Assembly (NCBI RefSeq): GCF_024734665.1
Contig: NZ_CP102931.1
Coordinates: 1,672,001-1,736,000 of the forward strand
Length of the DNA stretch: 64,000 nucleotides
Direction: 5' to 3'
Source of the DNA: Variovorax paradoxus
Lineage (GTDB): Bacteria > Pseudomonadota > Gammaproteobacteria > Burkholderiales > Burkholderiaceae_C
A program made the position numbers and the translations under genes. Shown one piece after another: positions 41,949 through 51,214 of this stretch (within the stretch, counting starts at the first letter, position 1; each line of letters starts with the position of its first letter). The notes under the pieces are model-generated. The model had not been told where the DNA came from. It was given only the letters and a program-made list of their open reading frames with translations, and ran no database searches.

Positions 41949-43010
41949 TTACCCTTCGTAGCTGATGTCCAGCCTCACCATGGCGCCGTCGCTGTCGATT
42001 CTTTCCGCGCGGAAGTAATAGCGCCCGCGGTAGCTCTCGAAATGCAGGGGAAGGGTGACGGGTTCGTCCCAGCTCGTCAGCGCGAAGCCCTGGTTGCGCA
42101 GTTCATGCAACAGCGCATCCAGGCGCTGCGGATCGGGGTCGACGCGAATGTCGGCATCGGCCGGCGGTGTGCCTTGTGGGTCGCGCAGCCATCGCGCGAA
42201 GCTGCCGATCAGGGTGAAGACATGGCCCTGTGCGCGCAGCGCATCGAGCAACCGGGCCGTGCCCTGCAGGTCGATGCGCGCGCGCTGCTTGCGAAACACC
42301 AGCGCGTATTCGTGGCGGCGATCCGTGCGCGCTGCGAAAGCTTCGCTGTCGGCGGTCGCTTTCTCCTCATGCGGATATATCAGCACACGCTCTTCCTCCA
42401 TGGTGAAGAGCGCACCGAGGATGCGTGCGAGATCGAAAGCCAAGGGTAGAACGCGGTCGCCGAGGCGAATGTTCTGCACCATCGCAATGCAATGGCCGCC
42501 TTCGCGCAAACGCGTGCGAACGGCGTGAAACACGTTGCGCAGGCCCTCCAGGTGCTGCGCATAGCTGTGGCTGTCGTAGAGCTGGGAGGCTGCGGATGCG
42601 CCCGGCCACTGGCATCCGAAGTAGGGCACGTTGGTGAGGCAAAGCTCGAAGGGCTGCAGCGCGTCGCTGTCGGGCGCATCGCATGAGCCGTGCAGCAGGG
42701 TGACGTCGCTGTCGCCGATGCCGTGGCGCGCCAGCCGTTCGCGGATGAGCTGAATGCGGTCCGCGTCGACTTCGCAGCCTGCCGCCAGCCGACCCTCCAG
42801 GCGCGCCGCAAGCAAGGTCGTGCCGAAACCCGAGAAGGGATCGAAGACCGTGTCGCCGCGCTGCGAGAACTGGCGCACGAACGGCGTCATCTGCTCGACC
42901 CACCCGCAGTCGCGCGCGCCCAGCGGGTCGCGCGCACGCAGGTCGTCGGGCAGCCGGTGGCTCGGCGACTCGTGGCCGAGCATCAGCCAGCTGTGGCTAG
43001 GCATGGGCAT
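41949..43010 (-). CDS. DNA-methylase-like protein fused to a nucleotidyltransferase-like domain
   Basis: 353 residues from MPMPSHSWLMLGHESPSHRL; overlaps the upstream radical-SAM gene by 14 bases (ATGs at 43004 and 42983 are alternatives). Methyltransferase motif I is DPFSGFGTTLLAARLEGR (about residue 57), followed by EVDAD. The catalytic position reads TNVPYF instead of NPPY/DPPY, so the target may not be a DNA amine. The C-terminal third has LIGSFARWLRDPQ and ADADIRVDPD, the G-S...DxD pattern of the polymerase-beta-like nucleotidyltransferase fold. Function unknown; coupled to the radical-SAM protein. Confidence 0.6.
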   Translation of the reverse strand: MPMPSHSWLMLGHESPSHRLPDDLRARDPLGARDCGWVEQMTPFVRQFSQRGDTVFDPFSGFGTTLLAARLEGRLAAGCEVDADRIQLIRERLARHGIGDSDVTLLHGSCDAPDSDALQPFELCLTNVPYFGCQWPGASAASQLYDSHSYAQHLEGLRNVFHAVRTRLREGGHCIAMVQNIRLGDRVLPLAFDLARILGALFTMEEERVLIYPHEEKATADSEAFAARTDRRHEYALVFRKQRARIDLQGTARLLDALRAQGHVFTLIGSFARWLRDPQGTPPADADIRVDPDPQRLDALLHELRNQGFALTSWDEPVTLPLHFESYRGRYYFRAERIDSDGAMVRLDISYEG

Positions 43011-44181
43011 GCACCTGCACTGAACGCGTGTCGAGCAGCACGTCGCGCCCGGGCTCCCAGCCGGCGCACAGCTGCCCATCGGGAAAGTAGACCAGCTTGT
43101 AGATGTCTTCGGTCGCGTGGCGCGCGTGCATGGCGCCGTAGTCGGAACTCTCGAAGATCACGGACAGGCCATTCGCGGTGCGCAGGCGCAGGTTCCAGAA
43201 GTAGTAGCCCTCGGTCAGGCTCTCGACCGTCCATCCGAGCGAGACGGCGGCGTCGTCGAGGCAGGCTGTCAGCAGCACGTCCATTGGCACCCGTTGGGCG
43301 TGCAGGTAGCGCGCCGTGGCGTTGTCCCGGTAGCTGCCGTCGAGCCGGGAGAACTCCCGGAAGACGACGGTGCCGGCGCCGCAGTGCTGCTGCGCCCACG
43401 AGAGGTAGGCCGAGACGTCCTGCGGCCGTGCGACGCCGCTGTGCTGAAGAATGCACACCATGCGTAGTGGCATCGCATCGGCCAGTTGCCGCGCGGTGCG
43501 TTCGAACACCGCCTGGTCGCCGATCTCCAGCCCGGGCCTGAAACGCATGATGGCCTGGTTGGTTGCGCCTTCGTGGTGATGGCGTGACAGTTCGAGCCAG
43601 CTCAGGCCGAAGTCTTGCAGCGCACGCGTCAGAGTGGCGCCGCCCGCCTTGGAAAAGCCAGCGCCGTTGGTGTACAGCACGCGGTCTTCGACGCACGGTC
43701 CGTCGCCAGCTTCAGCGGCGGCCAGCGTGTCGAGCAGCTGCAGCATCCAGCCGGCGTCGTCGCTGGTCTCCAGGCCCGAGAGCGACCACGAGAGCGGCAC
43801 GCCGCGCAAGGCCCGCAGTGCACGTGCAAGGCCATCGAAGTACGTGCCGTCGGGCCGCAGCCGAGAGGCCGGCACGCCGCCATCGGCCTTGCGAAGATTT
43901 TCCGAGCAGAAGCCGCAGCGCGCCGAGCAGGGCTGAACGGCTGCGTACGGCGTGAAGGTCAGAGGCTGCGCAAGGCGCCGCCGGACACCGCCAATGGAGT
44001 GCGAGTGCCAGCGTGCCGCCTGCCGTGGGTCGGGCGCACGCAGGTTGACCTGCGCGGCGGCGGTGCGCAGGCGCTCGAAGAACGGGGAACTCGCGCTGCG
44101 TGGCAGGTCGGCGACGGCCACGCTGTCCATGGGGACGATGGGCACGCGCGTGGCACTGTTGGATGGCGTTGCGGAAGGCAT
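42997..44181 (-). CDS. Radical-SAM protein of unknown function
   Basis: 394 residues. The 4Fe-4S motif is QPCSARCGFCSEN (Cys85, 89, 92: CX3CX2C). A SAM TIM-barrel core follows (VPLSWSLSGLETSDDAGWML, SWLELSRHHHEGATNQAIMR). No ribosome-binding site is clear, so the start (44181) is uncertain. It overlaps the methylase/nucleotidyltransferase gene by 14 bases, so the two act together, perhaps in nucleic-acid or nucleotide modification; that is inference from domains. No homolog family can be named. Confidence 0.65.
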   Translation of the reverse strand: MPSATPSNSATRVPIVPMDSVAVADLPRSASSPFFERLRTAAAQVNLRAPDPRQAARWHSHSIGGVRRRLAQPLTFTPYAAVQPCSARCGFCSENLRKADGGVPASRLRPDGTYFDGLARALRALRGVPLSWSLSGLETSDDAGWMLQLLDTLAAAEAGDGPCVEDRVLYTNGAGFSKAGGATLTRALQDFGLSWLELSRHHHEGATNQAIMRFRPGLEIGDQAVFERTARQLADAMPLRMVCILQHSGVARPQDVSAYLSWAQQHCGAGTVVFREFSRLDGSYRDNATARYLHAQRVPMDVLLTACLDDAAVSLGWTVESLTEGYYFWNLRLRTANGLSVIFESSDYGAMHARHATEDIYKLVYFPDGQLCAGWEPGRDVLLDTRSVQVHAHA

Positions 44182-44284
44182 GTCGGGCGAAGGAGCCAGG
44201 AGTCGATGCACCCGCAACGATACGACACTGCGCCGCGCGCGTTGAACGAGAATCTGCCGCTCACCAACCGGGAGAAGCAACGCC

Positions 44285-45493
44285 ATGGCGAATGTCGTCA
44301 AAACCATCCGCAACTTCAACGCCGGCCGCGACCCCGAGCGCCTGGCGATGAAGTACGAGAAGCTGCGCTCCAGTCCGTTCGTCTTCCTGCGCGGCACCTG
44401 CCACCTGTTCTACGACCGCCTGCCGGCCGATGCACTGTTCGTCAAGGCGCCGACCGCCTGGTTGTGCGGCGACGCCCATCTGGAGAACTTCGGCAGCTAC
44501 AAGGGCGACAACCGGCTCGCGTACTTCGATCTCAACGACTTCGATGAAGCGGCACTCGCGCCGGTAACGTGGGAGCTGGTGCGATTCCTCACGAGCATCC
44601 TGGTGGCCGGCGACAGCCTGCGTGCCTCGCGCGACGATGCGAATGCGCTGTGCAAGGTGTTCCTCGATGGCTATGCCGGTGCACTGGCGCTCGGCAAGGC
44701 CCGCTGGGTGGAGCGCGACACCGCCGGCGGCCTGATCCATGACCTGCTGGCGAAGCTCAAGGCCCGGACCCGGCCCGAGTTTCTGGACAAGCGCACCGAG
44801 CGGAAGAAGAACGGCCGCCGACTCATCCTGCTCGATGAAGAACATGCGCTGCCAGCCGACAGGGCCGATCAGGACCGGGCGAAGAAACTGGTCGCCGCAT
44901 TCGCGGCAACGCAGAACAACCCCGGCTTCTTCGAAGTGCTCCATGTGGCGCATCGCATCGCCGGCACCGGCAGCCTGGGCGTGGAGCGCTATGTTGTCCT
45001 CGTCAAAGGCAAGGGATCGCCCGACGGCAACTACCTGCTCGACCTGAAGCAGGCGCCCGTGTCGTCGCTCGTGCCGCACCTGAAGAAGATCAAGCAGCCC
45101 GTGTGGCCGTCGAATGCGCACCGCGTCGTGGGACTGCAGCGCCGCATGCAGGCCGTGTCGATGGCCTTCCTGCACCCGATCGTCGACGGCAAGTCTTCCT
45201 ACGTGCTGCGCGACCTGCAGCCCAGCGAAGACCGGGTGACCCTCGACGTGCGCCACACCGGGCTCGACCAGGTCCGCGACGTGATCGGGGAAATGGGGCA
45301 GATGATGGCCTGGGCGCACCTGCGCAGTTCGGGGCGCCAGGGCTCGGCCATCGCGGATGCGTTGGTCGACTTCGGCGCTTCGGCGAAGTCGTGGCGGCGC
45401 GATCTGCTGGATGCGGCGCACCAGTGTGCGGCGCAGGTCGAGAGCGACTGGGAGGTCTACTGCGAGGCCTACGACGCGGGGAAGCTGGCGTAG
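44285..45493 (+). CDS. DUF2252 protein (kinase-like fold)
   Basis: 402 residues. LCGDAHLENFGSYKGDN and FDLNDFDEAALAPVTWEL resemble the catalytic and metal-binding loops of aminoglycoside-phosphotransferase-like folds, and the family name DUF2252 fits. It runs divergent from the radical-SAM gene with a 103-base gap. A small-molecule or protein kinase role is possible; unproven. Confidence 0.8.
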   Translation: MANVVKTIRNFNAGRDPERLAMKYEKLRSSPFVFLRGTCHLFYDRLPADALFVKAPTAWLCGDAHLENFGSYKGDNRLAYFDLNDFDEAALAPVTWELVRFLTSILVAGDSLRASRDDANALCKVFLDGYAGALALGKARWVERDTAGGLIHDLLAKLKARTRPEFLDKRTERKKNGRRLILLDEEHALPADRADQDRAKKLVAAFAATQNNPGFFEVLHVAHRIAGTGSLGVERYVVLVKGKGSPDGNYLLDLKQAPVSSLVPHLKKIKQPVWPSNAHRVVGLQRRMQAVSMAFLHPIVDGKSSYVLRDLQPSEDRVTLDVRHTGLDQVRDVIGEMGQMMAWAHLRSSGRQGSAIADALVDFGASAKSWRRDLLDAAHQCAAQVESDWEVYCEAYDAGKLA

Positions 45494-45525
45494 CCTTCCT
45501 CTGGCCGTGTGTCCTGGTGGTCGAC

Positions 45526-46323
45526 TTACACGAGCAGGCCGATCACCGACCGCACCACACTCACCAGCGCCAGCGCAATCAGCAGATTCAGCACATGCCT
45601 CCTGAACTGCTCCGGCGAAACCCCCTTGAACGAACGCTGTCCATACCAGATGCCCGCGAGCATCGCCGGTGCCAGCCACAGCGCCCACTTGAGCGTGTCC
45701 GGCCCCAGCAGGTTGCCGGACGCGTGGGTTGAAGAGGGCATCAGCGCCGCGCAGATCAGCGACACCACGTCGCTGAACAGCAGCAGCGCAATCAGCGTGG
45801 CGCGCAGCGCGGCCGGTGCCATCTTCGCGGTGCTGAGCAGCACGGCGATAGCGATGCCTCCGATGGCCGCCACGCCGTTGATGAAGCCAGAGGCCAGCCC
45901 GGCCGCGAGCCGCACACCGCGCGTGGGCACCAGCGTGACGTGCGCGCCGCCCCGCAGCAGCAGCGCGGCCGCCATCAGCAGCGCGCCGATCAACAGGCGC
46001 AGTGGTGTCTCAGGCAGCCATGCAAGCAGCGCCACGCCGATGGGAATGCAGATCAGGTTGCCCAGCATCAGCCAGCTGAGCCATGGCATGTCGACGTCGC
46101 GCGCGATGCCGCGCAGCTGGCTCAGGCTTGCCAGGATTTCGAGCATGAAGATCGCGGGCACGACCAGCGCGGGCGACACCACCAGCGACATGCCCGCCAC
46201 GGTGATGGCCGAGAAGCCGAAGCCCGCGAAGCCGCGCACGATGCCCGCCGCGAACACCACGCACAGGCTGTAGACCAGCGTTACCGGCGCCAGCGGCGGC
46301 ACCAGCAGTTCAGCCGCCGTCAT
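45526..46323 (-). CDS. TauE/SafE (TSUP) family exporter
   Basis: 265 residues with about eight membrane helices; RGFAGFGFSAITVAG is a family motif, repeated in inverted form later (NGVAAIGGIAIAVL). Members export sulfite or sulfonates during organosulfonate metabolism. It is the last gene of the sau-like operon, overlapping the ligase stop by four bases (ATGA). Here it would export sulfite, sulfoacetate or acetate, most likely sulfite. Confidence 0.85.
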   Translation of the reverse strand: MTAAELLVPPLAPVTLVYSLCVVFAAGIVRGFAGFGFSAITVAGMSLVVSPALVVPAIFMLEILASLSQLRGIARDVDMPWLSWLMLGNLICIPIGVALLAWLPETPLRLLIGALLMAAALLLRGGAHVTLVPTRGVRLAAGLASGFINGVAAIGGIAIAVLLSTAKMAPAALRATLIALLLFSDVVSLICAALMPSSTHASGNLLGPDTLKWALWLAPAMLAGIWYGQRSFKGVSPEQFRRHVLNLLIALALVSVVRSVIGLLV

Positions 46324-47837
46324 GCCTCGAACAGCGGCAACAGCTTCAGGCGCTGCACCTTTCCGGAAGGGCCGCGCGGCAGGTCTTGCACGAAGCGGTA
46401 GTGGCCGGGCGTCTTGTAGCGGCCGAGCGCGGTGGCGCTGAACTCGCGCAGCTCGTCTTCGGTGCAGGCGCAGCCTTCGCGCAGCACGATGCACACGCCG
46501 ATCTCCTGGCCGTAGTGGCGGTCGGGCACGCCCACTGCGGCGGCTTCGAGCACGGCGGGGTGCCGCAGCAGGGCTTCGTCGATTTCGCGCGGCGCGATGT
46601 TCTCGCCGCCCTTGATGATCAGCTCCTTGATGCGGCCGGTGACGAAGAAGAAGCCGTCTTCGTCGCGGTGGCCGAGGTCGCCGGTGCGCAGCCAGCCGTC
46701 GGGCGTGAAGCTCGCGCGGGTGGCTTCCTCGTTCTTGTAGTAGCCGAGCATCACGTTGGGCCCGCGAATCACGATCTCGCCGGTCACGCCGGTGGGCACG
46801 GCTGCGAGCCGGTCATCGACCACACCGGCCATGCAGCCTGACGCGCGGCCCACCGAACCGAGCTTGCGAGCGGCCGGGTCCATGGGGTTGGAGAACGAAG
46901 GCGCCGCCGTCTCGGTGAGGCCCATGGTCTCGACGATGCCGATGCCGAACATCCGCTCGAAGGCACGGAGGTGCTCGGGCGGCAGCGCAGCCGATGCCGA
47001 GCGGCAGAAGCGGATGGCCAGCGTCTGTGCAAGCGGCGGCTTCGGGCCTTCGAGCAGGTACGAGATCATGGTGGGCACCACGTTGATCCAGCTGCACTGC
47101 GTTTGCGTGGCCTGTTCCCAGAAGCGGCCGGCCGAAAACTTCGGCGGCATCGCAAGGCTGCCACCATGCGCGAGCGGCGCGAGCATGGTCACGGCAAAGG
47201 CGTTGATGTGATACAGCGGCAGCACTGCGAGCACGCGGTCGGAGGGGCGCAGCGCATGCTCCGCGCTGATGGCGTGCGCGTTGGCCGCGAGGTTGCGCTG
47301 CGTGAGCATCACGCCCTTGGGCATGCCCGTGGTGCCGGATGTGTACATCAGCAGCGCGACGGCATCGGGCGAGGGCGGCGGTGTGTCGACGGCCGGTTCT
47401 TCCTCATCGGGCAGTGCATCGCCTTCGGGGTCGACCACGACCAATGTCACGGATCGATCGAGGCCTTCAACGATGCCGCGCACGCGCTCTTCCCACTCGG
47501 GCGCAACGCAGACCACGCGGCAGTCGGAGTGCGAGAGCACATAGCGCATCTGCTCCGGCTGCGACAGCAGGTTGACGGGGTTCACGCAGAAGCCACCATG
47601 CATCGCGCCCAGCAGCAGGCGCAAGGTCTGCAGGCCGTTGGGCATGACGACGGACACGGTGTCGCCCGGCTGCATGCCATGGCCACGCAGCACGGCCGCC
47701 ACGCGGCGGCAACCGGTCGCGAGGTCGCCGTAGTCCAGGTGGCGTTCGGTTTCGGTGGCGCGCGCATACACCGCGTGCGGCTGCTGCCGCGCCTGTTGCT
47801 CGATCAGCGCATGAACCGTTGTTGCAGCCGCTGTCAT
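46320..47837 (-). CDS. Acyl-CoA ligase, probable sulfoacetate-CoA ligase (SauT-like)
   Basis: 505 residues from MTAAATTVHALIEQQARQQP. The AMP-binding motif is LMYTSGTTGMPKGVMLTQRN, with GWLRTGDLGHRDEDGFFFVT and KELIIKGGENIAPREIDEAL as later motifs of the adenylate-forming family. Coupled to the CoA-acylating aldehyde dehydrogenase, with a two-base gap, it would activate sulfoacetate to sulfoacetyl-CoA. A 2- or 3-carbon acid is the alternative substrate. Confidence 0.8.
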   Translation of the reverse strand: MTAAATTVHALIEQQARQQPHAVYARATETERHLDYGDLATGCRRVAAVLRGHGMQPGDTVSVVMPNGLQTLRLLLGAMHGGFCVNPVNLLSQPEQMRYVLSHSDCRVVCVAPEWEERVRGIVEGLDRSVTLVVVDPEGDALPDEEEPAVDTPPPSPDAVALLMYTSGTTGMPKGVMLTQRNLAANAHAISAEHALRPSDRVLAVLPLYHINAFAVTMLAPLAHGGSLAMPPKFSAGRFWEQATQTQCSWINVVPTMISYLLEGPKPPLAQTLAIRFCRSASAALPPEHLRAFERMFGIGIVETMGLTETAAPSFSNPMDPAARKLGSVGRASGCMAGVVDDRLAAVPTGVTGEIVIRGPNVMLGYYKNEEATRASFTPDGWLRTGDLGHRDEDGFFFVTGRIKELIIKGGENIAPREIDEALLRHPAVLEAAAVGVPDRHYGQEIGVCIVLREGCACTEDELREFSATALGRYKTPGHYRFVQDLPRGPSGKVQRLKLLPLFEA

Positions 47838-47839
47838 GC

Positions 47840-49276
47840 TTACTGCGCGCCGTGCGCGGCGAAGAAGGCGCCGAAGATTTCTTCCTCGCTCGGCACCTTC
47901 TCCGGAATCGGCCGCGACACGCGCGTGATGTTCAGGTAGTGGCGGTAGTTCATGTTGTCCGAGAAGTTGTTCTTGCCCCAGGTGCCGCAACCCATCGACA
48001 GCGAGAACGGCAGGCCGTTGTCGAAGCTGCCGCCGGTGGCGATGCAGTGCGCCTGGTCGACGATCACGCGCGACACCGGCAGCGTGAGGCCCAGCGTCAG
48101 CGCGCGTTCGGGCACCGCGCTGTGCAGGCCCACCGAATGGCCGGCGCCTTCGTATGCGTAGATGCGCTCGACGGTGGCCATGGCATGCGCGAAGTCGCGC
48201 GCCGCATACACCGCGAGTACCGGGCTCAGCTTCTCGCCGGAGAACGGATGGTCGTGGCCCACGCCATCTTCGGCCACCATGAGGATGCGCGGATTGGCAT
48301 CGGCAATTGCCAGCCAGGCGGCGCGGTTGGCACCGTCGATAGCCGCCGCGCGCTCGGCGATGGTGCGTGCCGACTGGCCGATGACGGCGGGCGACAGCTT
48401 GCCTTCGGGCCACATCAGCGCCTGCAGCGTGGCCTTCTGCGCGTCGGCGAGCATGACGGCTCCGCGATCCTTCAGCGCAGCGAGCGTCTGCGCGCGCACC
48501 GCATCGACGATGACGAGGCTGTTTTCCGACGAGCAGCTGGTCGCGTTGTCGAAGGTCTTCGAACGAACGATGCGGTCGGCAGCGGCCGCGATGTCCGCCG
48601 TTTCGTCGACGATGCCCGCCACGTTGCCAGCGCCCACGCCGAAGGCCGGCGTGCCGCTCGCGTAGGCCGCGCGCACATTGGCCTGCGAGCCGGTGGCAAC
48701 CACCAGGTCGCACAGGCGCATCAGCTCGGCGGTCGATTGCTTGTTGACCGGCGAGGGCAGCAGCTGCACCAGGTCGCGCGGCGCGCCGATGCGATCGAAC
48801 TGCTGGTGGATGAATTCGATGAGCCGCGCAGCCGTGGACCAGCCCTTGGGCGAGGGCGCGACGATGACCGCGTTGCGCCCCTTGAGCGCATTGATGATCT
48901 TGTTGGCCGGCGTGGCGCCCGGGTTGGTCGAAGGCGTGACAGCGCACACCACGCCCACGGGCCGCGCAATTTCGACGATGCCGCGCGCCGGGTCTTCGGC
49001 AATCACGCCGACCGAGCGCGCGCCGTGCAGGTCGCGCAGCAGGCCGAAGGTCTTGCGGTGGTTCTTGCGCACCTTGTCCTCGACGTTGCCCACGCCGGTG
49101 TCGGCCACGGCCAGTTCGGCCAGCTCGCGGTTGCGCGCCGGCTCGATGATGGCCCAGCCGGCCGCGACCACGGCGGTGTCGACCTGCGCTTGCGACCAGG
49201 TTTCGTAGATGCGCTGCGCGGCGCGGGCGCGCGCCACGAGTTCGGCGATGGGGGAGGAGGGGGCTGCGTTTTCCAT
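47840..49276 (-). CDS. CoA-acylating sulfoacetaldehyde dehydrogenase (SauS-like)
   Basis: 478 residues. The active-site Cys is in FDNATSCSSENSLV (Cys248), typical of CoA-acylating aldehyde dehydrogenases (PduP/SauS type); GVVCAVTPSTNPGATPANK is the NAD-binding region. It would reduce sulfoacetyl-CoA to sulfoacetaldehyde. It is part of the IclR-Bug-SauS-SauT-TauE operon (17 bases from bug). Propionaldehyde-type substrates are an alternative, but the context is sulfonate. Confidence 0.82.
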   Translation of the reverse strand: MENAAPSSPIAELVARARAAQRIYETWSQAQVDTAVVAAGWAIIEPARNRELAELAVADTGVGNVEDKVRKNHRKTFGLLRDLHGARSVGVIAEDPARGIVEIARPVGVVCAVTPSTNPGATPANKIINALKGRNAVIVAPSPKGWSTAARLIEFIHQQFDRIGAPRDLVQLLPSPVNKQSTAELMRLCDLVVATGSQANVRAAYASGTPAFGVGAGNVAGIVDETADIAAAADRIVRSKTFDNATSCSSENSLVIVDAVRAQTLAALKDRGAVMLADAQKATLQALMWPEGKLSPAVIGQSARTIAERAAAIDGANRAAWLAIADANPRILMVAEDGVGHDHPFSGEKLSPVLAVYAARDFAHAMATVERIYAYEGAGHSVGLHSAVPERALTLGLTLPVSRVIVDQAHCIATGGSFDNGLPFSLSMGCGTWGKNNFSDNMNYRHYLNITRVSRPIPEKVPSEEEIFGAFFAAHGAQ

Positions 49277-49293
49277 GGGGTTGTCCGTGTCGA

Positions 49294-50283
49294 TCAGTCG
49301 ACTTTGATGCTGGCTTCCTTGGCGAGCTTTTGCCAGCGCACGAGTTCGGTGGTGACGACCTTGCCGAGTTGCTCGGGTGTACCGCCGACGCCTTCGCTGC
49401 CTTGCGCGAGCAGCTTGTCGCGGATGTCCGGTTCCTTCACCACGGTGTTGATCACGCGGTTGAGCTTGTCGATGGCAGGCTGCGGCGTCTTCGCGGGCAC
49501 GAACACGGCGTACCACGAGTCCACGTCGAAGTCGGGCACACCGGCTTCCTGCATCGTCGGCACGTCGGGGAAGGCCGCGCTGCGCTTGGTGGTGGACACC
49601 GCGAGCGCCTTGAGCTTGCCCGCCTTCACGAACTGCGCGGCCGCCGGAATCGACACCCACAGCAGCGGCACCTGCCCGCCCATCACGTCGGTTACGGCAG
49701 GGCCGCCGCCACGATAGGGGATATGCGTCATGTGCGTGCCGGTGCGCAGCTTCAGCAGCTCGCCCGCCAGGTGCCCGGGCGAGCCGTTGCCCACAGAGGC
49801 AAAGGCGATGCTGTCGGGCTTGGCCTTGGCCAGCGCGATCAGTTCGGCCACCGTGTTGGGCGCGAACTGCGTGTTGGCCACCAGAATCTGCGGCAGCGAG
49901 GCGACCATGCCGACTGGCGCGAAGTCTTTCGCGGTGTCGAAGCCCAGCTTGGCGTAGATGGCCGGGTTGATGGTGTGCGACGACAGCGTGAACAGTACCG
50001 TGTAGCCGTCGGGCGCCGACTTGGCCACCACCTCGGTGCCGATGGAGCCGGCCGCGCCGCCGCGGTTGTCGATCAGCACTGGCTGGCCCAGCAGCGTTTG
50101 AAAGCGCTCCTGCACGATGCGCGCGATCACGTCGGTGCCGCCGCCGGGCGGGTAGGGCACGATCAGGCGGATCGGCTTCGTCGGGTAGTCGCTGCCGTTC
50201 TGCGCCTGCGCGGCGAAGGGCGACGACAGGGCGGCCAGAGCCAGCAGGCCGGCGCGTAGCCAGGGGGCGAAGAACAAACTCAT
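49294..50283 (-). CDS. Bug-family (TctC-like) periplasmic binding protein
   Basis: 329 residues with a signal peptide (LRAGLLALAALSSPFAAQAQ) and the Bug motifs KPIRLIVPYPPGGGTDVIAR and HIPYRGGGPAVTDVMGGQ. Bug proteins bind small organic acids in the periplasm, normally for a TctAB-type tripartite transporter, which is absent here; this protein could feed a carrier elsewhere. AAGGAG precedes the ATG, which overlaps the IclR stop by four bases. Confidence 0.9.
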   Translation of the reverse strand: MSLFFAPWLRAGLLALAALSSPFAAQAQNGSDYPTKPIRLIVPYPPGGGTDVIARIVQERFQTLLGQPVLIDNRGGAAGSIGTEVVAKSAPDGYTVLFTLSSHTINPAIYAKLGFDTAKDFAPVGMVASLPQILVANTQFAPNTVAELIALAKAKPDSIAFASVGNGSPGHLAGELLKLRTGTHMTHIPYRGGGPAVTDVMGGQVPLLWVSIPAAAQFVKAGKLKALAVSTTKRSAAFPDVPTMQEAGVPDFDVDSWYAVFVPAKTPQPAIDKLNRVINTVVKEPDIRDKLLAQGSEGVGGTPEQLGKVVTTELVRWQKLAKEASIKVD

Positions 50284-51092
50284 TCGGATCTCCTTCTCTT
50301 TGTGATGGGCGTCGGCGGCAACGGGGCGGCCGGTGCGGCGTTCAGGCGATAGCCCAGCGTGACGCTGGCGTCGCGCGCGCAGGCCATCAGGTGGTCGGCC
50401 AGCCCGCGCGCCTGTGTGCGCGCAAAGCGGATCGAGGGCACGCTCATGCCGACGGCCGCCACGGCCTCGCCGCGCGCATTGAGCACGGGCACGCCGAGGC
50501 CGCAAACGCCGATGCGCCATTCCTCGCGGTTCTCGGCATAGCCGCGGGCGCGCGAGCGTTCCAGTTCGGAGAAGAGAGCGTCGAAGTCGGTGATGCTGTT
50601 CTTTGTGTGTGCCACCAGCGTGCCCAGGCGCTCTTGCAGCGCCGGCACGTCGAGCGCGGCCGCCGCGAGCAGCGCCTTGCCCGAAGCCACGCAGTACGCC
50701 GCCGCCCGGCCGCCGATGCGCGAGTAGGCAGCCACGGGCAGTGGGCTGTCGAACTTGTCGAGGTAGACGATCTCGGCGTCGTCCAGCACCGCGAGGTGGA
50801 TGGTTTCGCCCGTGGCCTGCGCCAGCAGCGCGAGGTGGGGTCGCAGCAGCGCGCCGATGTCCGATGCGTCGGACACCATGGCCCCCAGCTCGAACAGCCG
50901 CAGGCTTGGCCGGTAGGCGCTTGTGTCCGGGTCTTGCACGGCCCAGCCGCATTCGACCAGCGTCTGCAGCGTGCGGTGCGCGTTGCTGCGCGCCATGCCG
51001 AAGGCCTGGGCCAGTTCGGTGACGCGGCAGTCGCGCTGCTGGCGCACCATCCATTCGATGGCGGCGAGGCCCTTGGCAAGCGTGGAGTCCAT
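50280..51092 (-). CDS. IclR family regulator of the sau-like operon
   Basis: 270 residues with N-terminal HTH (TELAQAFGMARSNAHRTLQT) and IclR effector domain (GETIHLAVLDDAEIVYLDKF). It is the first gene of its own operon, translationally coupled to the Bug gene, so it is likely autoregulated. The promoter region carries a nested palindrome with GTTCC/GGAAC arms (51107-51149). Confidence 0.87.
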   Translation of the reverse strand: MDSTLAKGLAAIEWMVRQQRDCRVTELAQAFGMARSNAHRTLQTLVECGWAVQDPDTSAYRPSLRLFELGAMVSDASDIGALLRPHLALLAQATGETIHLAVLDDAEIVYLDKFDSPLPVAAYSRIGGRAAAYCVASGKALLAAAALDVPALQERLGTLVAHTKNSITDFDALFSELERSRARGYAENREEWRIGVCGLGVPVLNARGEAVAAVGMSVPSIRFARTQARGLADHLMACARDASVTLGYRLNAAPAAPLPPTPITKRRRSE

Positions 51093-51106
51093 GAGGCTTT
51101 CTGTGG

Positions 51107-51185
51107 CACATCCGATGTTCCAAATATTGGAACTGCGTTCTCGGATGTGAAACGCAATGTAAGAACCCCGGGTGCCCTTTGTCAA
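51107..51185 (-). promoter_or_regulatory. sau-like operon promoter and nested IclR operator
   Basis: The minus-strand -35 TTGACA (51185-51180) and -10 TACATT (51161-51156) are 18 bases apart. Downstream lies a nested palindrome: outer CACATCCGA (51107-51115) and TCGGATGTG (51141-51149), inner GTTCCAAATATTGGAAC (51117-51133). A bound IclR protein would sit over the transcription start. Confidence 0.72.
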
Positions 51186-51214
51186 TCGGGGACTTGGATG
51201 TAGTTCTAAACGCC

